Assembly: GCF_009876115.1 (NCBI RefSeq)
Contig: NZ_WWSY01000001.1
Span: forward strand, 356,993-420,992
Reading direction: 5' to 3'
Length of the DNA stretch: 64,000 nucleotides
Origin: Collinsella aerofaciens
GTDB taxonomy: Bacteria; Actinomycetota; Coriobacteriia; Coriobacteriales; Coriobacteriaceae
The notes under the pieces were generated by a model that was given only the letters and a program-made list of their open reading frames with translations, was not told where the DNA came from and did not search any database. Numbering within the stretch: the stretch's first letter is position 1; every line of letters begins with the position of its first letter. Both the position numbers and the translations under genes were made by a program. This document shows positions 32,807 through 41,713 of the stretch, in pieces.

Positions 32807-34033
32807 CTAGGCCTGGGCGGCGGCGGAGCTGGGACCCTGGACCTTTGCCCACGTCTTGAGCGACAGCGTATCGATCTCGATAAAGCCGGCGCTGGCCTTC
32901 TCGTCAAACGTGGTGTCGCGGTCGTAGGTAGCCAGACCGTAGTCGTAGAGGCTGAAGGGGCTCTTGCGGCCGACGACATGGCAGTTGCCCTTAAAGAACT
33001 TCAGACGGACGGTACCGGTCACGAACTTCTGGGTATCGGCCATAAAGGCATCGAGCGCGTTCTTGAGCGGGCTGTACCACTGGCCGTTGTACACGGCGGT
33101 GGCCCAATCCTGCTCGAGCTTGATCTTGGTCTTGAGCAGGTCGCCCTCGACGCAGATGTCCTCGAGCGCCTTGTGGGCGGTGATGAGCGTCAGGGCGCCA
33201 GGAACCTCGTAGCACTCGCGACTCTTGAGGCCCACCAGACGATCCTCGACCAGGTCGAGACGGCCAAAGCCGTTGTCACCCGAAATCTTGTTGAGGGCGA
33301 TGACGATCTCGGAGAGTTTCATCTTCTTGCCGTCGACGGCGACGGGCTTGCCGGCCTCAAACTCAATCTCGGTGTAGGTCGGGGTGTCCGGCGTGTCCTC
33401 GGGGTTCTTGGTCATAACCCAGGCGTCGTCGAGCGGCTCGTTCCAGGGATCCTCCAGGTGGCCGCACTCAATGGCACGACCCCACAGGTTGTCGTCGATG
33501 GAGTAGGGGTTGTCGTTGGCACCCTCGGGAACCGGCACGTTGTGTGCGTGGGCATAGGCGACCTCGTCGGGACGGCACTTCAGATCCCACTCGCGAACCG
33601 GGGCGATAACCTTGAGCTCGGGGTCGAGGGCCTTGACGGCAGCCTCAAAACGGACCTGGTCGTTACCCTTGCCGGTGCAGCCGTGGGCGACGTAGGTCGC
33701 GCCAAACTCGTGGGCGACCTCAACAAGCTTCTTTGCAAGCAGCGGGCGAGACAGGGCGGAAAGCAGCGGATACTTGTTCTCGTACATGGAGTTTGCGGCG
33801 ATGGCTTTGGTCAGGAACTCATCGGAGAACTCGTCACGCAGGTCAAGCACCTGGCAATCGAGAACGCCCAGGTCGAGCGCCTTCTGCTTCTTGGCATCCA
33901 GGCCGGTCTCCTCCTGGCCCACGTTGCCGCAGACGCAAACGACATCGAGATTCTTCTCGTCCTGGAGCCACTTGACACATACGGATGTATCAAGACCACC
34001 GGAATATGCGAGAACGACTTTTTCCTTGCTCAT
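32807..34033 (-). CDS. argG: Argininosuccinate synthase
   Basis: The 408-residue protein starts MSKEKVVLAYSGGLDTSVCV with the ATP pyrophosphatase P-loop SGGLDTS and has AHGCTGKGNDQVRFE and DDNLWGRAIECGHLEDPW. It joins citrulline and aspartate. Start 34033 has AAAGGA nine bases upstream. Together with argH it completes the last two steps of arginine synthesis. Confidence 0.95.
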   Translation of the reverse strand: MSKEKVVLAYSGGLDTSVCVKWLQDEKNLDVVCVCGNVGQEETGLDAKKQKALDLGVLDCQVLDLRDEFSDEFLTKAIAANSMYENKYPLLSALSRPLLAKKLVEVAHEFGATYVAHGCTGKGNDQVRFEAAVKALDPELKVIAPVREWDLKCRPDEVAYAHAHNVPVPEGANDNPYSIDDNLWGRAIECGHLEDPWNEPLDDAWVMTKNPEDTPDTPTYTEIEFEAGKPVAVDGKKMKLSEIVIALNKISGDNGFGRLDLVEDRLVGLKSRECYEVPGALTLITAHKALEDICVEGDLLKTKIKLEQDWATAVYNGQWYSPLKNALDAFMADTQKFVTGTVRLKFFKGNCHVVGRKSPFSLYDYGLATYDRDTTFDEKASAGFIEIDTLSLKTWAKVQGPSSAAAQA

Positions 34034-34587
34034 GGCTGTTTCCTTTCGCCCTTGGTAGCTAGTTAGAACATCGGTCAGTTGCAAGTCATTTCAAGGTCGA
34101 ATACCGTGCAATATCAGGTTAAATAGCAAAAATCAGCACATACATGCCCTAGAAACATGTAGCAATGTCGTGCTAAAACCCAACGACCTCAAAATGACTC
34201 TGTTGAGGCAATTCGCCCCATGCGGACAGAGACGATTGTTATCGTCGTCGGGAAATTGCGCGCTGGCGTCGGATGGCATTGTCTGCAGTAGTGATGATCT
34301 TTACGAACTGCATCTGCCTCTCCTTTCACCTATCGCCGGGCGCAATTCTAATATCGTAAACGGTACCTTTTCCTCGGTAAGCGGTTGTTTTTCCGTCTCC
34401 GTTTTCGATGGTCGCTATATTACGCTAAAGTGCCTGCTGTACAAGCGACAAATTCAAATTTCTGAAAAGTTTTTTCATTACTTTGTGAATGATGATGCAA
34501 ATATGCGCCAATCCTGCGAAAATACGCCCGACTACCAAGCAGAGGGTCAATCACCCGAAACATTCTGGAAACCGAAAGGCGCGTTTT
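34034..34587. other. Long AT-richer intergenic region argG / Cof-type HAD gene
   Basis: About 550 bases between divergent genes, with lower GC than the surroundings, notably 34100-34170 and 34330-34560. Frames crossing it have no ribosome site and no recognisable product. It should hold the promoters of argG and the HAD gene. No riboswitch, ARG box or repeat could be assigned by eye. Confidence 0.4.
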
Positions 34588-35415
34588 ATGCAGACTTACG
34601 AATCAGACGCCAACATCGGCAACATTAAGATTCTCGCTGTCGATATGGACAAGACGTTACTGACCGACGAGCGCGTGCTGCCTCAGGGCCTCGACGAGCG
34701 CCTGGACAAGCTCGCCGAGGCTGGCATCGTGTTCTGCCCCGCCAGCGGACGCCCCGCCCCCAAACTCGAGGAGATGTTTGAGGGCATCAAGAGCCGCATC
34801 GCTTTTTGCCCCGATAACGGCGCGTGCGTTATCTACCGCGGCAACTATATCTATAAGAGCACTATCGACGTGGCGCTGTATCAGCAGGTCTTAAGCCGCG
34901 CCTCGGAGGATTCGCGCGCTGTCCCCGTCCTGTGCTGCTTCGACGAGTTCTACGTACTTGCCCGCGATCATCAATACCACGACGAGATCAGCGTCTACTA
35001 CAACACGATCAACTACGTCGATAGCTTTGAGGGCCTTGATATCGAGTCCAACAAGATTTCGATCTTTTTCCCTGCCTACGATGCCGAGCCCGCATTCCGC
35101 GAGACCTATAGCCCCGCGTTCTCGGATCAGCTCTACGTCACCAATGCGGGCCGCGAGTGGATCGACTTTATGAACCTGGGCGTCGACAAGGGTTCGGGCG
35201 TGGCGCATTTGTGCGAGCACCTGGGCATCGATATCGTCGACGCTGCCGCCGTGGGCGACACCTACAACGATATTCCCATGCTCGAGCGCGTCGGGCATAG
35301 CTTTATCGTGGACAATGCCGAGGAGCACATGAACGCGCATGCCAAGTGGCGCATTCCGAGTAACAACGACGGGGGCGTACTGACGCTCATCGACGCCATC
35401 TTGGCGGCTCGGTAG
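34588..35415 (+). CDS. HAD-superfamily phosphatase, Cof type
   Basis: The 275-residue protein has motif I IKILAVDMDKTLLTDERVLP, motif II CPASGRPAPKLEE, a C2B-type cap in the middle, and motif III DAAAVGDTYNDIPMLERVG, the Cof/YidA arrangement that removes phosphate from sugar phosphates or cofactors. ATG 34588 follows GAAAGG by eight bases. It is convergent with polA. Confidence 0.85.
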   Translation: MQTYESDANIGNIKILAVDMDKTLLTDERVLPQGLDERLDKLAEAGIVFCPASGRPAPKLEEMFEGIKSRIAFCPDNGACVIYRGNYIYKSTIDVALYQQVLSRASEDSRAVPVLCCFDEFYVLARDHQYHDEISVYYNTINYVDSFEGLDIESNKISIFFPAYDAEPAFRETYSPAFSDQLYVTNAGREWIDFMNLGVDKGSGVAHLCEHLGIDIVDAAAVGDTYNDIPMLERVGHSFIVDNAEEHMNAHAKWRIPSNNDGGVLTLIDAILAAR

Positions 35416-35425
35416 CCGTCCCATC

Positions 35426-35554
35426 GGGCCTGGCTGGGCGGCACGGGTTAACTTTTCGCTCGGTCAGGTCCTGCGCAAGACGAAAGCCACATTAAGTGGC
35501 TTTCTTTGCGTGCGGAATCTACGAAAAGTTAACCCGTGCCGCCCGGCCAGGCCC
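35426..35554. repeat. Long inverted repeat with 33-base arms after the HAD gene
   Basis: Arms 35426-35458 and 35522-35554 are complementary over 33 bases with one mismatch (GGCACGGGTTAACTTTTCG inward). A second hairpin, GAAAGCCAC/GTGGCTTTC (35482-35504), lies in the loop and is followed by TTTG. It can act as a terminator; its size suggests a dispersed element. Confidence 0.75.
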
Positions 35555-35621
35555 TAGGTTTACTTGCCCGCCGCCAAGATGGCGTCTTGAGTGTCTAGAT
35601 ACTTAGCTGAAATGATTTGAG

Positions 35622-35663
35622 CAGAGGGGAGCTCCTTGTTGGAAGGGGCTCCCCTCTGTTTTG
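35622..35663 (+). terminator. Terminator between the HAD gene and polA
   Basis: CAGAGGGGAGC (35622-35632) pairs perfectly with GCTCCCCTCTG (35648-35658), then TTTTGGTT on the plus strand. Confidence 0.8.
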
Positions 35664-35671
35664 GTTACTGT

Positions 35672-35700
35672 GGGACAAATTAATCAGTAGTGTTTGTCCC
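35672..35700. repeat. Small inverted repeat GGGACAAA...TTTGTCCC
   Basis: GGGACAAA and TTTGTCCC flank a 13-base centre. The left half with GGACAAATTRATCAG recurs upstream of the C_GCAxxG_C_C gene at 23366-23380, so it may be a dispersed motif or remnant. Confidence 0.4.
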
Positions 35701-35758
35701 AAATCTTAAGTATGTGGGGGCTTGCGTCTTGGGCGAGCTTGCCTTACGGAGCGCTTTC

Positions 35759-38509
35759 CTATTTAGCGTCGGCCCAGGTTATGCCGGTGCTGGCTTCGGC
35801 GATTAGGGGGACGTGGAGGTCTACTACGTGTTCCATGACGTCGCGGACCATGGTGGTTAGGCGCTCGACTTCATCGACGGGGCACTCAAAGTCCAGTTCG
35901 TCGTGTACCTGTAGGATCATGTGGGCGGCAAAGCCTTCTTCTTCCAGGCGGCGGCTTACGCGGGCCATGGCGATCTTGATGATGTCGGCGGCGGTTCCCT
36001 GCATGGGGTGGTTCATGGCCGTGCGCTCGCCAAAGCCGCGGAGTTGCGGGTTTTTGGCCTTGAGCTCCGGAATATGACGACGGCGGCCGTACATGGTCTC
36101 GGCGTAGCCCGTCTGCTTGGCGCGTGCCACCACGTTGTCGAGGAACGTGCGCACGCCCGGGTAGGCCTCGTAGTAGCGGTCGATCATGTCGCGCGCCTCG
36201 GCCATCGAGATATGCAGCGACTGCGACAGACCATAGGCCTGCTGACCGTACACGATGCCAAAGTTCACGGCCTTGGCGCGGCTGCGCAGGTCGGGCGTTA
36301 CCTCGGACACCGGCACACCGAACACGCGCGCTGCCGTCTCGGCATGAAAGTCCTCGCCCTCGTTAAAGGCGCGCACCAGGTGCTCGTCACCCGAGAGATG
36401 CGCCAGCAGACGCAGCTCGATCTGCGAGTAGTCCACCGCCAAAAAGACGCTTCCCTCGCCTGCCGAAAACGCCGTCTTGACGGTACGACCCAGCTCCGAG
36501 CGCGTCGGGATGTTCTGCAGGTTCGGGTCGCTCGAGGACAGGCGACCCGTTGCCGTGATGGTCTGGTTGTACGTGGTGTGCACGCGGCCGTCACCACGAC
36601 GCAGCGGGCCCAGCGTGTCCAGATAGGTGGACTTGATCTTAGACTTCTCACGCCAGTCCAAGATCAGACGCACGATTTCGTGGTCACGCGCAAGGTCGCT
36701 CAACACCTTGGCGTTGGTCGAATAGTAGCCGCGCTTGGTCTTTTTGAGGCCCTTGGTCGGAAGCCCCATAACGTCAAACAGCACGTGCGAGAGCTGCATG
36801 GGGCTGCCGATATTAAACGTCTCATCACCTGCCAAATCGCGAATGCTTCGCTCAACCTCGGTAATCTGGGTCGCCAGGCCCTCGGACAGATTGCGCAGGC
36901 GGTCGGGATCCACGAGCATGCCCGCGCGCTCCATCTTGGCAAGCACCGGCACGAGCGGCATCTCGATGCCGTCGAACACGTTGGCAGCGTTCTCGCGGGC
37001 CATGCGGTCGCGCAGCGGTGCGACCAGTGCCAGCGTCAAGGCCGCCGTGCGAGCGGCGGGTGCAGGAGCGTCCTCGCCGGCGCCCTCTGCACCGCGCGCC
37101 GCAGGCAGCGCCATCTGCAGATAGGTATCGGCCAGATACACCTCGTCAAACTCGGAGCGGTCGGAATCCAACAGGTAGGCAGCGACCACGGTATCGAAGA
37201 TACGCGTGGAATCGGCAGCGAGCGGATCCATGAGCTCGGGCTCAGAAGAATCGATGGGCGAAAGCTCGTGCAGCAGCGCCTTCGTATCCGGGCTCGCCAC
37301 GCGGCCCTCCATAAACAGGCGCGCAAGCACGCCGGCGATCACACCGTGAGCGAAGTTGAAGCCATCGACTACGGCAGTGGAGGCGCCGTCGCCCTCCTCG
37401 AGCGCGAACAGGCCCTTGGACGTCGCCAACCACAGCGTGCGCGTCAGTCCAAAGAGCGCGCCCTCTTCCTTGTCGTCGTCCACCACGGCGGCGACCCACT
37501 CGCCGGCATCAATCGCGCGGGAGACCTCAGCCGCAACGGCACCAAGCGCGTCAGCATCGCCGGCGGCCGCGCGAACCATCGCAGGTATCTCAAACACACT
37601 GGAGGCAGCAGCGGCCCCGCCCTCGCCGCCGATCAGCGCCAAGAAACGGTTCTGCATGGCGGTGATACCAAGCGTACCCAGCGCCGCGGAAACCTCATCG
37701 GCAGAAAACGCCGGGAAGGACGTCGCCTCAAAATCGAGCTCAACGGGCGCATCGGTGCGGATGGTCGCCACCTTACGGCTCAGCAGCGCGTCGTCGATGT
37801 GTGCGCGCAGGTTTTCGCCCATCTTGCCCTTGACCTCGTCGGCATGTGCGATGACCTCGTCCAGGCTACCGTACTGCGCAATGAGCGCGCTCGCCTTTTT
37901 GGGGCCGATGCCCGGTACGCCGGGGATGTTATCGGACGTGTCGCCCTTCAGACCATAAAAGTCGGGCACGAGCGCCGGCGTAATGCCATGATACAGATCG
38001 TCCACGCTCTCGGGCGTCATAATCGCCACGTCGGACAGGCCCTTACGGGTCGAGACCACGTTGACGTGCTCGGTAACAAGCTGATACATGTCGCGATCAC
38101 CGGTCACCAGCAGCATGTCACAGCCGGCCTGCTCGCCCAGGCGCGCCATAGTACCCAGGATGTCATCGCCTTCCCAGCCCTCGGACTGCAGAATCGGCAC
38201 GTTGAGCGCGGCGAGCAGCTCCTTGATCATAGGGAACTGCGCGTGCAGATCGGGGTCCATGGGCGGACGCTGCGCCTTATACTGCGGCAGCATCTCCATA
38301 CGCACGCGCGGCTTGCCCTTGTCAAACGCCACGACGACGCCGTCGGGGTTAAAGGCGTCGATCATCTTAAGAAACATGTTCAGAAAGCCAAAAATCGCGT
38401 TGGTGGGGCGACCGTCCGGCGCGTTCATGGTCGGCGGCACGGCGTGGAAGGCGCGATGCATGAGCGAGTTGCCGTCGATAACGGCAAAGGTGCGGCGCTT
38501 GTCAGACAT
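35759..38509 (-). CDS. polA: DNA polymerase I
   Basis: The 916-residue protein has a 5'-3' exonuclease domain (FAVIDGNSLMHRAFHAVPPT, LVTGDRDMYQLV, YGLKGDTSDNIPGVPGIGPK) in the first 290 residues, a middle domain, and a family A polymerase domain (DYSQIELRLLAHLSGD, RSRAKAVNFGIVYGQQAYGL, QVHDELDFECP). The middle region lacks the DxE motif of a working 3'-5' exonuclease, as in many Gram-positive Pol I, so it probably does not proofread. GAGG stands before ATG 38509. It acts in repair and Okazaki fragment processing. Confidence 0.96.
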   Translation of the reverse strand: MSDKRRTFAVIDGNSLMHRAFHAVPPTMNAPDGRPTNAIFGFLNMFLKMIDAFNPDGVVVAFDKGKPRVRMEMLPQYKAQRPPMDPDLHAQFPMIKELLAALNVPILQSEGWEGDDILGTMARLGEQAGCDMLLVTGDRDMYQLVTEHVNVVSTRKGLSDVAIMTPESVDDLYHGITPALVPDFYGLKGDTSDNIPGVPGIGPKKASALIAQYGSLDEVIAHADEVKGKMGENLRAHIDDALLSRKVATIRTDAPVELDFEATSFPAFSADEVSAALGTLGITAMQNRFLALIGGEGGAAAASSVFEIPAMVRAAAGDADALGAVAAEVSRAIDAGEWVAAVVDDDKEEGALFGLTRTLWLATSKGLFALEEGDGASTAVVDGFNFAHGVIAGVLARLFMEGRVASPDTKALLHELSPIDSSEPELMDPLAADSTRIFDTVVAAYLLDSDRSEFDEVYLADTYLQMALPAARGAEGAGEDAPAPAARTAALTLALVAPLRDRMARENAANVFDGIEMPLVPVLAKMERAGMLVDPDRLRNLSEGLATQITEVERSIRDLAGDETFNIGSPMQLSHVLFDVMGLPTKGLKKTKRGYYSTNAKVLSDLARDHEIVRLILDWREKSKIKSTYLDTLGPLRRGDGRVHTTYNQTITATGRLSSSDPNLQNIPTRSELGRTVKTAFSAGEGSVFLAVDYSQIELRLLAHLSGDEHLVRAFNEGEDFHAETAARVFGVPVSEVTPDLRSRAKAVNFGIVYGQQAYGLSQSLHISMAEARDMIDRYYEAYPGVRTFLDNVVARAKQTGYAETMYGRRRHIPELKAKNPQLRGFGERTAMNHPMQGTAADIIKIAMARVSRRLEEEGFAAHMILQVHDELDFECPVDEVERLTTMVRDVMEHVVDLHVPLIAEASTGITWADAK

Positions 38510-38675
38510 ATTGAATACCTCGCTTTAGGCTGGGCACGGTTTGCTCACTCCAGTTTACACGCTCCCCGCCCCGCGGCCACCTCACATCAAGCTCCCCCGC
38601 CACCGTGAGCCCGCGCGTGATACGATGGCTCACGGTACATCAACCAGCACGATCGATCCGAAAGGAGCCTGCGTC

Positions 38676-40073
38676 ATGGAGCGTCCCTGCGCATGGAAAA
38701 AGTACACGCCACAGCAAATCGAGGAGCTCGAGGAGCTTTGCCACGGCTATAAGCAGTTTTTGAGCGAGAACAAGACCGAGCGCCTGTGCGTCAAGACCGG
38801 CATCAAGATGGCCGAGGAGGCGGGGTACGTCGACCTGGAGACCGTGATCGCCGAAGGTCGCGATCTCAAGGCCGGCGACAAGGTGTACGCCGCCAACCAC
38901 GGCAAGGACCTTATGCTCGTCAACCTTGGCACCGCCCCGCTCGAGCAGGGCTTTAACATCCTGGGCGCCCACGTGGACTCGCCGCGCCTGGACCTTAAGC
39001 AGAATCCCGCCTTCGAGGCCGGCGACATGGCCTACCTCGACACGCACTACTACGGCGGCGTCAAGAGCTACCACTGGGTGGCCTCCCCGCTCGCGCTCGT
39101 GGGCGTCATCTGCAAAAAGGACGGCACCACCGTCGACATCAACATCGGCGACAAGGCGGACGACCCGGTCTTTACCATCTCCGACCTGCTGATCCACCTC
39201 TCGAGCGAGCAGATGTCCAAGCCCGCCAAGGACGCTGTCGACGCCGAGATCCTCGACGTGATCGTGGGCGGCCGCCCCGTCAAGTTTGACGAGGACGACA
39301 AGGACGCCCCCAAGGAGCCCGTCAAGCAGATGTTCTTGGATATCCTCAAGGAGCAGTACGACGTCGAGGAGGAAGACTTCCTCTCCGCCGAGATTGAGGT
39401 CGTGCCCGCCGGCCCGGCCCGCGACATGGGCCTCGACCGCTCCATGATCTTGGGCTATGGCCACGACGACCGCGTCTGCGCCTACCCCTCCATGCTCGCC
39501 CAGATCAATGTTGCAGATGTCGAGCGCACGAGCATCACGCTCATCGTCGACAAGGAGGAGATCGGCTCCGTGGGCGCCACCGGCATGACGAGCCGCTTCT
39601 TCGAGAACACCGTCGCCGAGATCATGACGCTCGTCGGCGAGGACAGCCCGCTGGCCCTGCGCCGCGCACTCGCCTGTAGCCGCATGCTCTCCTCCGACGT
39701 GTCCGCCGGCTTCGACCCGGGCTACGCCGGCAAGTTCGAGACCAAGAACGCGGCCTTCATGGGTCGCGGCCTGTGCTTTAACAAGTACACGGGCAGCCGC
39801 GGCAAGGGCGGCTCCAACGACGCCGATGCCGAGTACGTGGCCCTCGTCCGCGACATCATGGACGAGGCTGGCGTGGACTTCCAGACCTGCGAGCTCGGCC
39901 GCGTCAACGCGGGCGGCGGCGGCACCATCGCCTACATCATGGCCAAGTACGGCATGAACGTCATCGACTCCGGCGTTGCCGTCCTGTCCATGCACGCCCT
40001 GTGGGAGGTCGCAAACAAGGCCGATATCTACGAGGCCTACCGCGGCTACAAGGCCTTCCTCGAGCGCGCCTAA
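38676..40073 (+). CDS. M18 family aminopeptidase
   Basis: The 465-residue protein has the metal-site motifs of M18 (aspartyl aminopeptidase/aminopeptidase I): NILGAHVDSPRLDLKQ, LIVDKEEIGSVGATGM, LSSDVSAGFDPGY and the C-terminal SGVAVLSMHALWEVANKAD. Members form large cytoplasmic shells and trim peptides with two zinc ions. ATG 38676 follows GAAAGGAG by eight bases; an upstream ATG 45 codons earlier has no such site. A REP-like element follows the gene. Confidence 0.9.
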   Translation: MERPCAWKKYTPQQIEELEELCHGYKQFLSENKTERLCVKTGIKMAEEAGYVDLETVIAEGRDLKAGDKVYAANHGKDLMLVNLGTAPLEQGFNILGAHVDSPRLDLKQNPAFEAGDMAYLDTHYYGGVKSYHWVASPLALVGVICKKDGTTVDINIGDKADDPVFTISDLLIHLSSEQMSKPAKDAVDAEILDVIVGGRPVKFDEDDKDAPKEPVKQMFLDILKEQYDVEEEDFLSAEIEVVPAGPARDMGLDRSMILGYGHDDRVCAYPSMLAQINVADVERTSITLIVDKEEIGSVGATGMTSRFFENTVAEIMTLVGEDSPLALRRALACSRMLSSDVSAGFDPGYAGKFETKNAAFMGRGLCFNKYTGSRGKGGSNDADAEYVALVRDIMDEAGVDFQTCELGRVNAGGGGTIAYIMAKYGMNVIDSGVAVLSMHALWEVANKADIYEAYRGYKAFLERA

Positions 40074-40086
40074 CCAACCCTTCATC

Positions 40087-40153
40087 AGTTGCGGTGAAAT
40101 ACGGACTAAACTGGCCCATAACCGGCCAAAACAGACCGTATTCCACCGCAACT
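40087..40153. repeat. REP-like inverted repeat, second copy
   Basis: AGTTGCGGTGAAATACGGAC on the left and its imperfect complement on the right (GTATTCCACCGCAACT) enclose GGCC...GGCC. The outer 10 bases match the copy at 19268-19336 exactly. It stands between the aminopeptidase and yaaA, both on the plus strand. Confidence 0.75.
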
Positions 40154-40176
40154 TCCTTTTTGGCAGAGGAGAGTCC

Positions 40177-40986
40177 ATGCTGCAGGTCATCATTTCGCCC
40201 GCCAAGCAAATGCGCGCGGCCAGGGATGCTTTTGAAGTCCTGGGCATTCCACCTTTTGTGCACGAGACGGCTCGCCTCCACCGCGCACTGCTAGATATCG
40301 AGCGGAATGAAGGCAGCGGCGGTCTGCAGGCGCTATGGAACGTGAGTGACAAACTGCTGGGGCCTTGCCTCAACACCCTGCATGAGTTCGGGCCCATCTT
40401 GGGAAACGGCGATCTCGACAATCCCGCACTCGCCCGTCACCTCTCCCCTGCCGTCATGTCCTATCACGGCATTCAATACCAGAGCATGGCGCCCGAGGTG
40501 ATGGATTCCGCGCAGCTCGCATGGCTGCAAGACCATCTGTGGATCCTCTCGGGCCTTTACGGATGCGTACGCCCCTTTCATGCCGTCGAACCGTATCGGC
40601 TGGAAATGGGCGCGAAGCTCGCCGTTGACGATGCCCGAGACCTCTACGCGTTTTGGAGCGACAAGCTCGCGCAGGCTATCGCCCCGGCAGGCTCAAACAC
40701 CACGATCGTCAACCTCGCCAGCGTAGAGTATGCCAAAGCCGTTCTGCCCCATCTCGCGGGCGACGCCACGGCCGTCACATGCCTTTTTGGCGAGGGTATC
40801 CGCAACGGGAAGCCCATCCAACGGTCGACCGCCAGCAAAAAGGCGCGCGGTTCCATGGTGCGGTGGATGGCAGAAAACGAGCTCGAGGATGCAAGCGAGC
40901 TCACCGCGTTTGACGTTGGTTATCGTCACTTTCCCGAGCTTTCAAATAAGAACACTTTGGTCTTCCTGAACGAACAGACCTTGTAG
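40177..40986 (+). CDS. yaaA: YaaA family (UPF0246) peroxide-response protein
   Basis: The 269-residue protein begins MLQVIISPAKQMRAARDAFE (the family's ISPAK motif) and has SGLYGCVRPFHAVEPYRLEM and the GEGIRNGKPIQRSTASKKAR basic loop near the C-terminus. E. coli YaaA lowers free iron during peroxide stress, and homologues bind DNA. ATG 40177 follows AGAGGAGAG. It is convergent with the next gene. Confidence 0.85.
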   Translation: MLQVIISPAKQMRAARDAFEVLGIPPFVHETARLHRALLDIERNEGSGGLQALWNVSDKLLGPCLNTLHEFGPILGNGDLDNPALARHLSPAVMSYHGIQYQSMAPEVMDSAQLAWLQDHLWILSGLYGCVRPFHAVEPYRLEMGAKLAVDDARDLYAFWSDKLAQAIAPAGSNTTIVNLASVEYAKAVLPHLAGDATAVTCLFGEGIRNGKPIQRSTASKKARGSMVRWMAENELEDASELTAFDVGYRHFPELSNKNTLVFLNEQTL

Positions 40987-41026
40987 GACCACCGCTACTT
41001 TTGAATGTGCTGCCCAGGCACGGCGT

Positions 41027-41542
41027 CTATTCCGCCAAGCCGTCGGCTTTGGCAACTTCGTTTGTCGAGCCATCTTGGTAGGTAATCTTAACGTGCTCTA
41101 CCTCGGACACCGCAACACCCGATGGGGGCTCCAAGCGCCATTCCGTCAGCGCGATATCCATAGTCGTAGGCACGTCGCCCTGATTCTTGAGCTTCACCGT
41201 CAGCGTTTTGAGCGCCGCATCATACGTCACGCGTTCGATTTCTTCGCCCGGAATAGACCCGCCGCTCAACTGCAGCTGCACAAACTCGTCGCGCGGATAC
41301 CAATAGTCGCCCGGCGCGGCAACGGTATTGCCGCCCGTAACCTTCACTGTCATGATCGGCAGGGCATCGTCGGCCTCGAACTCCCATGCAGCGCTGCCGT
41401 GACCGCCAAACGTCCAGATACAAAAGGCAATCACCAGCACGGCAAGCACCGCAAAACCAATCGCGACAAGGCCATGGTGCGCACGGCTTTCCTCGGCCGA
41501 TACATCCCATTGCGTCTCTCGATATAGATGCTTGTCTTCCAT
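41027..41542 (-). CDS. Membrane-anchored protein of unknown function
   Basis: The 171-residue protein has a short cytoplasmic N-terminus (MEDKHLYRETQWDVSAEESR), one membrane segment (LVAIGFAVLAVLVIAFCIWT) and about 120 residues outside, rich in beta-type sequence (TVKVTGGNTVAAPGDYWYPR, KTLTVKLKNQGDVPTTMDIA), suggesting an immunoglobulin-like or DUF-type domain. GGAGG lies five bases before ATG 41542. It is not recognised. It diverges from the TPP riboswitch and thiC. Confidence 0.65.
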   Translation of the reverse strand: MEDKHLYRETQWDVSAEESRAHHGLVAIGFAVLAVLVIAFCIWTFGGHGSAAWEFEADDALPIMTVKVTGGNTVAAPGDYWYPRDEFVQLQLSGGSIPGEEIERVTYDAALKTLTVKLKNQGDVPTTMDIALTEWRLEPPSGVAVSEVEHVKITYQDGSTNEVAKADGLAE

Positions 41543-41614
41543 GTTCGCCTCCCCACAGGCACGCTCGTTAGGCCAATCGTACCCATTCGAGCTATACTTG
41601 AGCCCATTACATAA

Positions 41615-41705
41615 ACGGGGAGCTTGCAGGACAAGACGGCAGGCTGAGACTGGGCGCGCCCGCCCTGACCCGCAAACCTGATATGGGTAATGCCAACGAA
41701 GGGAG
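41615..41705 (+). promoter_or_regulatory. TPP (THI element) riboswitch
   Basis: The leader of thiC carries the conserved THI-box blocks: ACGGGGAGC, GGCTGAGA (41642-41649), GACCCGCAAACCTGAT and GGGTAATGCCAACGAAGGGA. The last block pairs back with the first. The thiC ribosome site (GGGAG) is part of the 3' strand of the closing helix, so thiamine pyrophosphate binding would hide it and block translation. Confidence 0.95.
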
Positions 41706-41713
41706 CCGTGCCA

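Noticed and set aside
34170-34628. 152-codon frame upstream of the Cof-type HAD gene
   Set aside because: No ribosome site, odd composition, and it overlaps the well-supported start of the HAD gene in another frame.
35921-38608. 895-codon plus-strand frame opposite polA
   Set aside because: It is the antisense shadow of polA caused by GC-rich third positions; it has no ribosome site and a His/Arg/Gly-rich product with no fold.
38640-40421. 593-codon minus-strand frame opposite the M18 aminopeptidase
   Set aside because: Antisense to a gene with complete M18 motifs; low-complexity Gly/Val/His product and no start context.
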